DNA of 7,806 bases from an uncultured Bacteroidales bacterium (GTDB taxonomy: Bacteria > Bacteroidota > Bacteroidia > Bacteroidales > Muribaculaceae). Below the pieces are notes generated by a model, which saw nothing but the letters and a program-made list of their open reading frames with translations, did no database searches and was not told the DNA's origin. Position 1 is the stretch's first letter. Every line of letters begins with the position of its first letter. A program made the position numbers and the translations under genes. The stretch spans positions 1 to 7,806 of the forward strand of contig USIY01000094.1 in NCBI GenBank assembly GCA_900554845.1. The letters run 5' to 3'. This document shows positions 6,045 through 7,806 of this stretch, piece by piece.

Positions 6045-7673
6045 TTATCGGCCCGCACGCATCATTTTGATTGTCTTGACAGTACCGTCACTGTAGACGA
6101 TACGGCAGATTGCCGGGCCGTTATAGCTTGAATCCACGGCATGGCCTTGAAGATTATAATATGTGCGTGAGAGCTCTTCCCTGAACATCTCGGGAGAATT
6201 TATGCCGGAATTTCCGCTCATCACGATCTCGCTGCATACTTCCCGGCCTTCTTCATTGATATACACCGACTGCACCCCGCATCCGTCCGCGGGAAGTTCG
6301 AAGTGGAAGTACACGTCGTGATAGGTGCCGCTGCACATGATGTCGTAGTTGTCATACAAACCATAAGGCACGTTCACCATGTCCTCGCTAAGCTCAAGGT
6401 AAGGATACTCTTCGGGTGTGAAAGTGAACGCTTCGCCGTTAATGTAGATACGGTAATACAACTTTTCAGTGTCAAGGATGCAACCCTCCTCATCAGTGTA
6501 AGGAATATTGAAAGACATTGCGCCGGCTTCGTAAATGTCATTGAATGGATCCACTTCAAGGTCATATGGCTTCGCCGGAGGAGTCGCAATATTACGGTTT
6601 TGCTTGTAAATAGTCACGCCTTCATAAAGCGTCAAGAGGTAATAGTCATCTGGCATAGAGCAGATGGCGTAGCCGTCGCGAAGCGTGAGTTTTTTGCTTT
6701 CGGAGTCATAATCGAACACGGTCTCCTCCGTAGGTGAACCGGCTACCATAACTTCAAGATCCGGGTCATATTCGAGTTCCGATCCCCATAGATAGGAATA
6801 ATAAGCCACATCCGCGTTAATTCCGAGATATGTTCCGGAGGGTATCGTCACTTTTCCGTCGGCAATTTTTCCCTTGACCCACGCATCCTGCACACCACGG
6901 TCGATTCCCTGAATATAAATATCGTTCCCCTGTAAGGCGACATTGATCATTGCATCCTCATAGGGATCATGGAAGACCCATTTGTCAAAGTCCGCTCCGT
7001 CGGGAGGAGTGACGCCATTGGATCCCTGACGCGAAACAAGCTTTATGTTGCAGTCGCCGTATCCTACCCATGCATAACCTGTCTCGCCGGTGGGTTGGCC
7101 GTTTATATCTGCAAGTTCGCCATAACGTGCGAGACCGAGCAGCAGGTCGGGATTCGCAGCCTCATAGCCGGACTCCGTTTTTTTCAGCACATATTTCATG
7201 TCGTCGGTCGCTACATACGTGGCGTATCCAGAATCGTCCACCTCACGCTTCATGGGGAGCATGTACATCTTTACATATTCATCCGTCCAATCGTCATATT
7301 CATCATAGATGAACTGCGGACCTTCGATCACGATGGAGCCGTCGGCGTCATAGCTTCCTTTCAGATAGCTGAGCATTATGAAGTCTGACAGAGGATTGGA
7401 GAAATAGAGCGTACCGTCAGCGGCGTAGATCTGACGTACCACGGATCCCTTGATGTCGTTACGTTGCAATCCCTCATAATTGTTCATGAATTCGGTGCAG
7501 CTGCGGCTGAAGTAACTTTCCTCTCCGTCCGGCACCTCGAAGATGATCTCCGCGTCATCGTCGGGAGGCGTCACGGCCTTGCAAACCGTGTAGAGAGGTC
7601 GGGCTTCCTGCGCCAGCGCTACGGTGGGAAGAGCCAGGAATGTCAATGTTGCCAAAAGTAGATTTTTTGTCAT
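6045..7673 (-). CDS. Secreted modular protein with 'YYNLQG' C-terminal module, function unknown
   Basis: A 542-residue protein, not recognised as an enzyme. Residues 1-21 are a clear Sec signal peptide (K3, hydrophobic 4-19, ALA before Q22); no lipobox is present. The mature part is acidic and rich in Tyr and Asp. It appears to hold two related beta-rich units: 87-122 (GTLYFSNPLSDF..LKGSYDADGSIVI) and 249-284 (GNDIYIQGIDRG..WVKGKIADGKVTI). A third, different unit at about 366-480 has P-x-D-L and LYYRIYINGEAFTF motifs. Linkers with TPP (35-37, 222-224, 364-366) precede the units. The last 40 residues (TYYNLQGHAV at 504-513, then a strand pair and VKTIKMMRAGR) resemble the short C-terminal sorting-like module of many secreted Bacteroidales proteins. 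This could mean type IX secretion or surface attachment, but the match is to a compact form and not proof. The start is supported by the signal peptide and by a promoter about 75 bp upstream. It stands alone and is convergent with the intergenic transcript. Confidence 0.88.
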   Translation of the reverse strand: MTKNLLLATLTFLALPTVALAQEARPLYTVCKAVTPPDDDAEIIFEVPDGEESYFSRSCTEFMNNYEGLQRNDIKGSVVRQIYAADGTLYFSNPLSDFIMLSYLKGSYDADGSIVIEGPQFIYDEYDDWTDEYVKMYMLPMKREVDDSGYATYVATDDMKYVLKKTESGYEAANPDLLLGLARYGELADINGQPTGETGYAWVGYGDCNIKLVSRQGSNGVTPPDGADFDKWVFHDPYEDAMINVALQGNDIYIQGIDRGVQDAWVKGKIADGKVTIPSGTYLGINADVAYYSYLWGSELEYDPDLEVMVAGSPTEETVFDYDSESKKLTLRDGYAICSMPDDYYLLTLYEGVTIYKQNRNIATPPAKPYDLEVDPFNDIYEAGAMSFNIPYTDEEGCILDTEKLYYRIYINGEAFTFTPEEYPYLELSEDMVNVPYGLYDNYDIMCSGTYHDVYFHFELPADGCGVQSVYINEEGREVCSEIVMSGNSGINSPEMFREELSRTYYNLQGHAVDSSYNGPAICRIVYSDGTVKTIKMMRAGR

Positions 7674-7749
7674 ATGTATAGGTGTGTTAAAATGTTATTA
7701 TATTCCGCCAGATACGTTCCATACCGATTAATATTACGGATTGATGCAA

Positions 7750-7783
7750 CAAAGTTAATATATTTTTTTTAGTAGATGACAAA
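7750..7783 (-). promoter_or_regulatory. Promoter for the secreted-protein gene
   Basis: On the minus strand, TTTG (complement of 7780-7783) is followed after 22 bp by TAACTTTG (complement of 7750-7757), an exact TAnnTTTG box. The spacer is slightly longer than at the other promoters here. The predicted RNA start near 7743-7746 gives a leader of about 70 nt. No operator or riboswitch was recognised in this leader. Confidence 0.6.
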
Positions 7784-7806
7784 AATTAAAATTATGCTGT
7801 TAAACA

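Overview
This window reads as chromosomal DNA of a Bacteroidales bacterium, probably Muribaculaceae or a close relative. Three things point there. The intergenic regions carry the Bacteroidota-type promoter signal (TTTG, about 20 bp, TAnnTTTG). The last protein ends in the short 'YYNLQG' C-terminal module common in secreted Bacteroidales proteins. Start codons lack obvious Shine-Dalgarno sequences. The family assignment is inference; no rRNA or tRNA is present to fix it. No IS element, CRISPR array, integrase or tRNA was seen.

Layout: (1) 1-1803, minus strand: the N-terminal 601 codons of pheT (phenylalanyl-tRNA synthetase beta chain), running off the left edge. (2) 1804-1980: a divergent intergenic region with one promoter for pheT and one for the rightward genes. 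(3) 1981-4361, plus strand: a tight two-gene unit with a 5-bp gap, coding for a YbdG/MscM-type mechanosensitive channel of the MscS superfamily and a cytosolic protein with a Rossmann-like N-terminal half and a C-terminal domain resembling the ryanodine-receptor (RyR) repeat. (4) 4453-5289, plus strand: an OmpA-family lipoprotein (coiled coil plus peptidoglycan-binding domain), closed by a 22-bp hairpin. (5) 5290-6044: 755 bp without a conventional gene. It holds a 20-bp-phased A/T repeat, a good promoter, several hairpins, a 35-codon ORF and an intrinsic terminator, so it looks like the locus of a small RNA or small-protein transcript of about 410 nt. (6) 6045-7673, minus strand: a secreted, modular protein of unknown function, with its own promoter at 7750-7783.

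The part most likely to be a poorly described system is the channel plus RyR/Rossmann pair. The sequence suggests a channel whose partner could sense a ligand (perhaps a nucleotide) and gate or tune it. The OmpA lipoprotein beside it adds an envelope theme, but a functional link to the pair is not shown. The second point of interest is the unassigned transcript at about 5486-5900.
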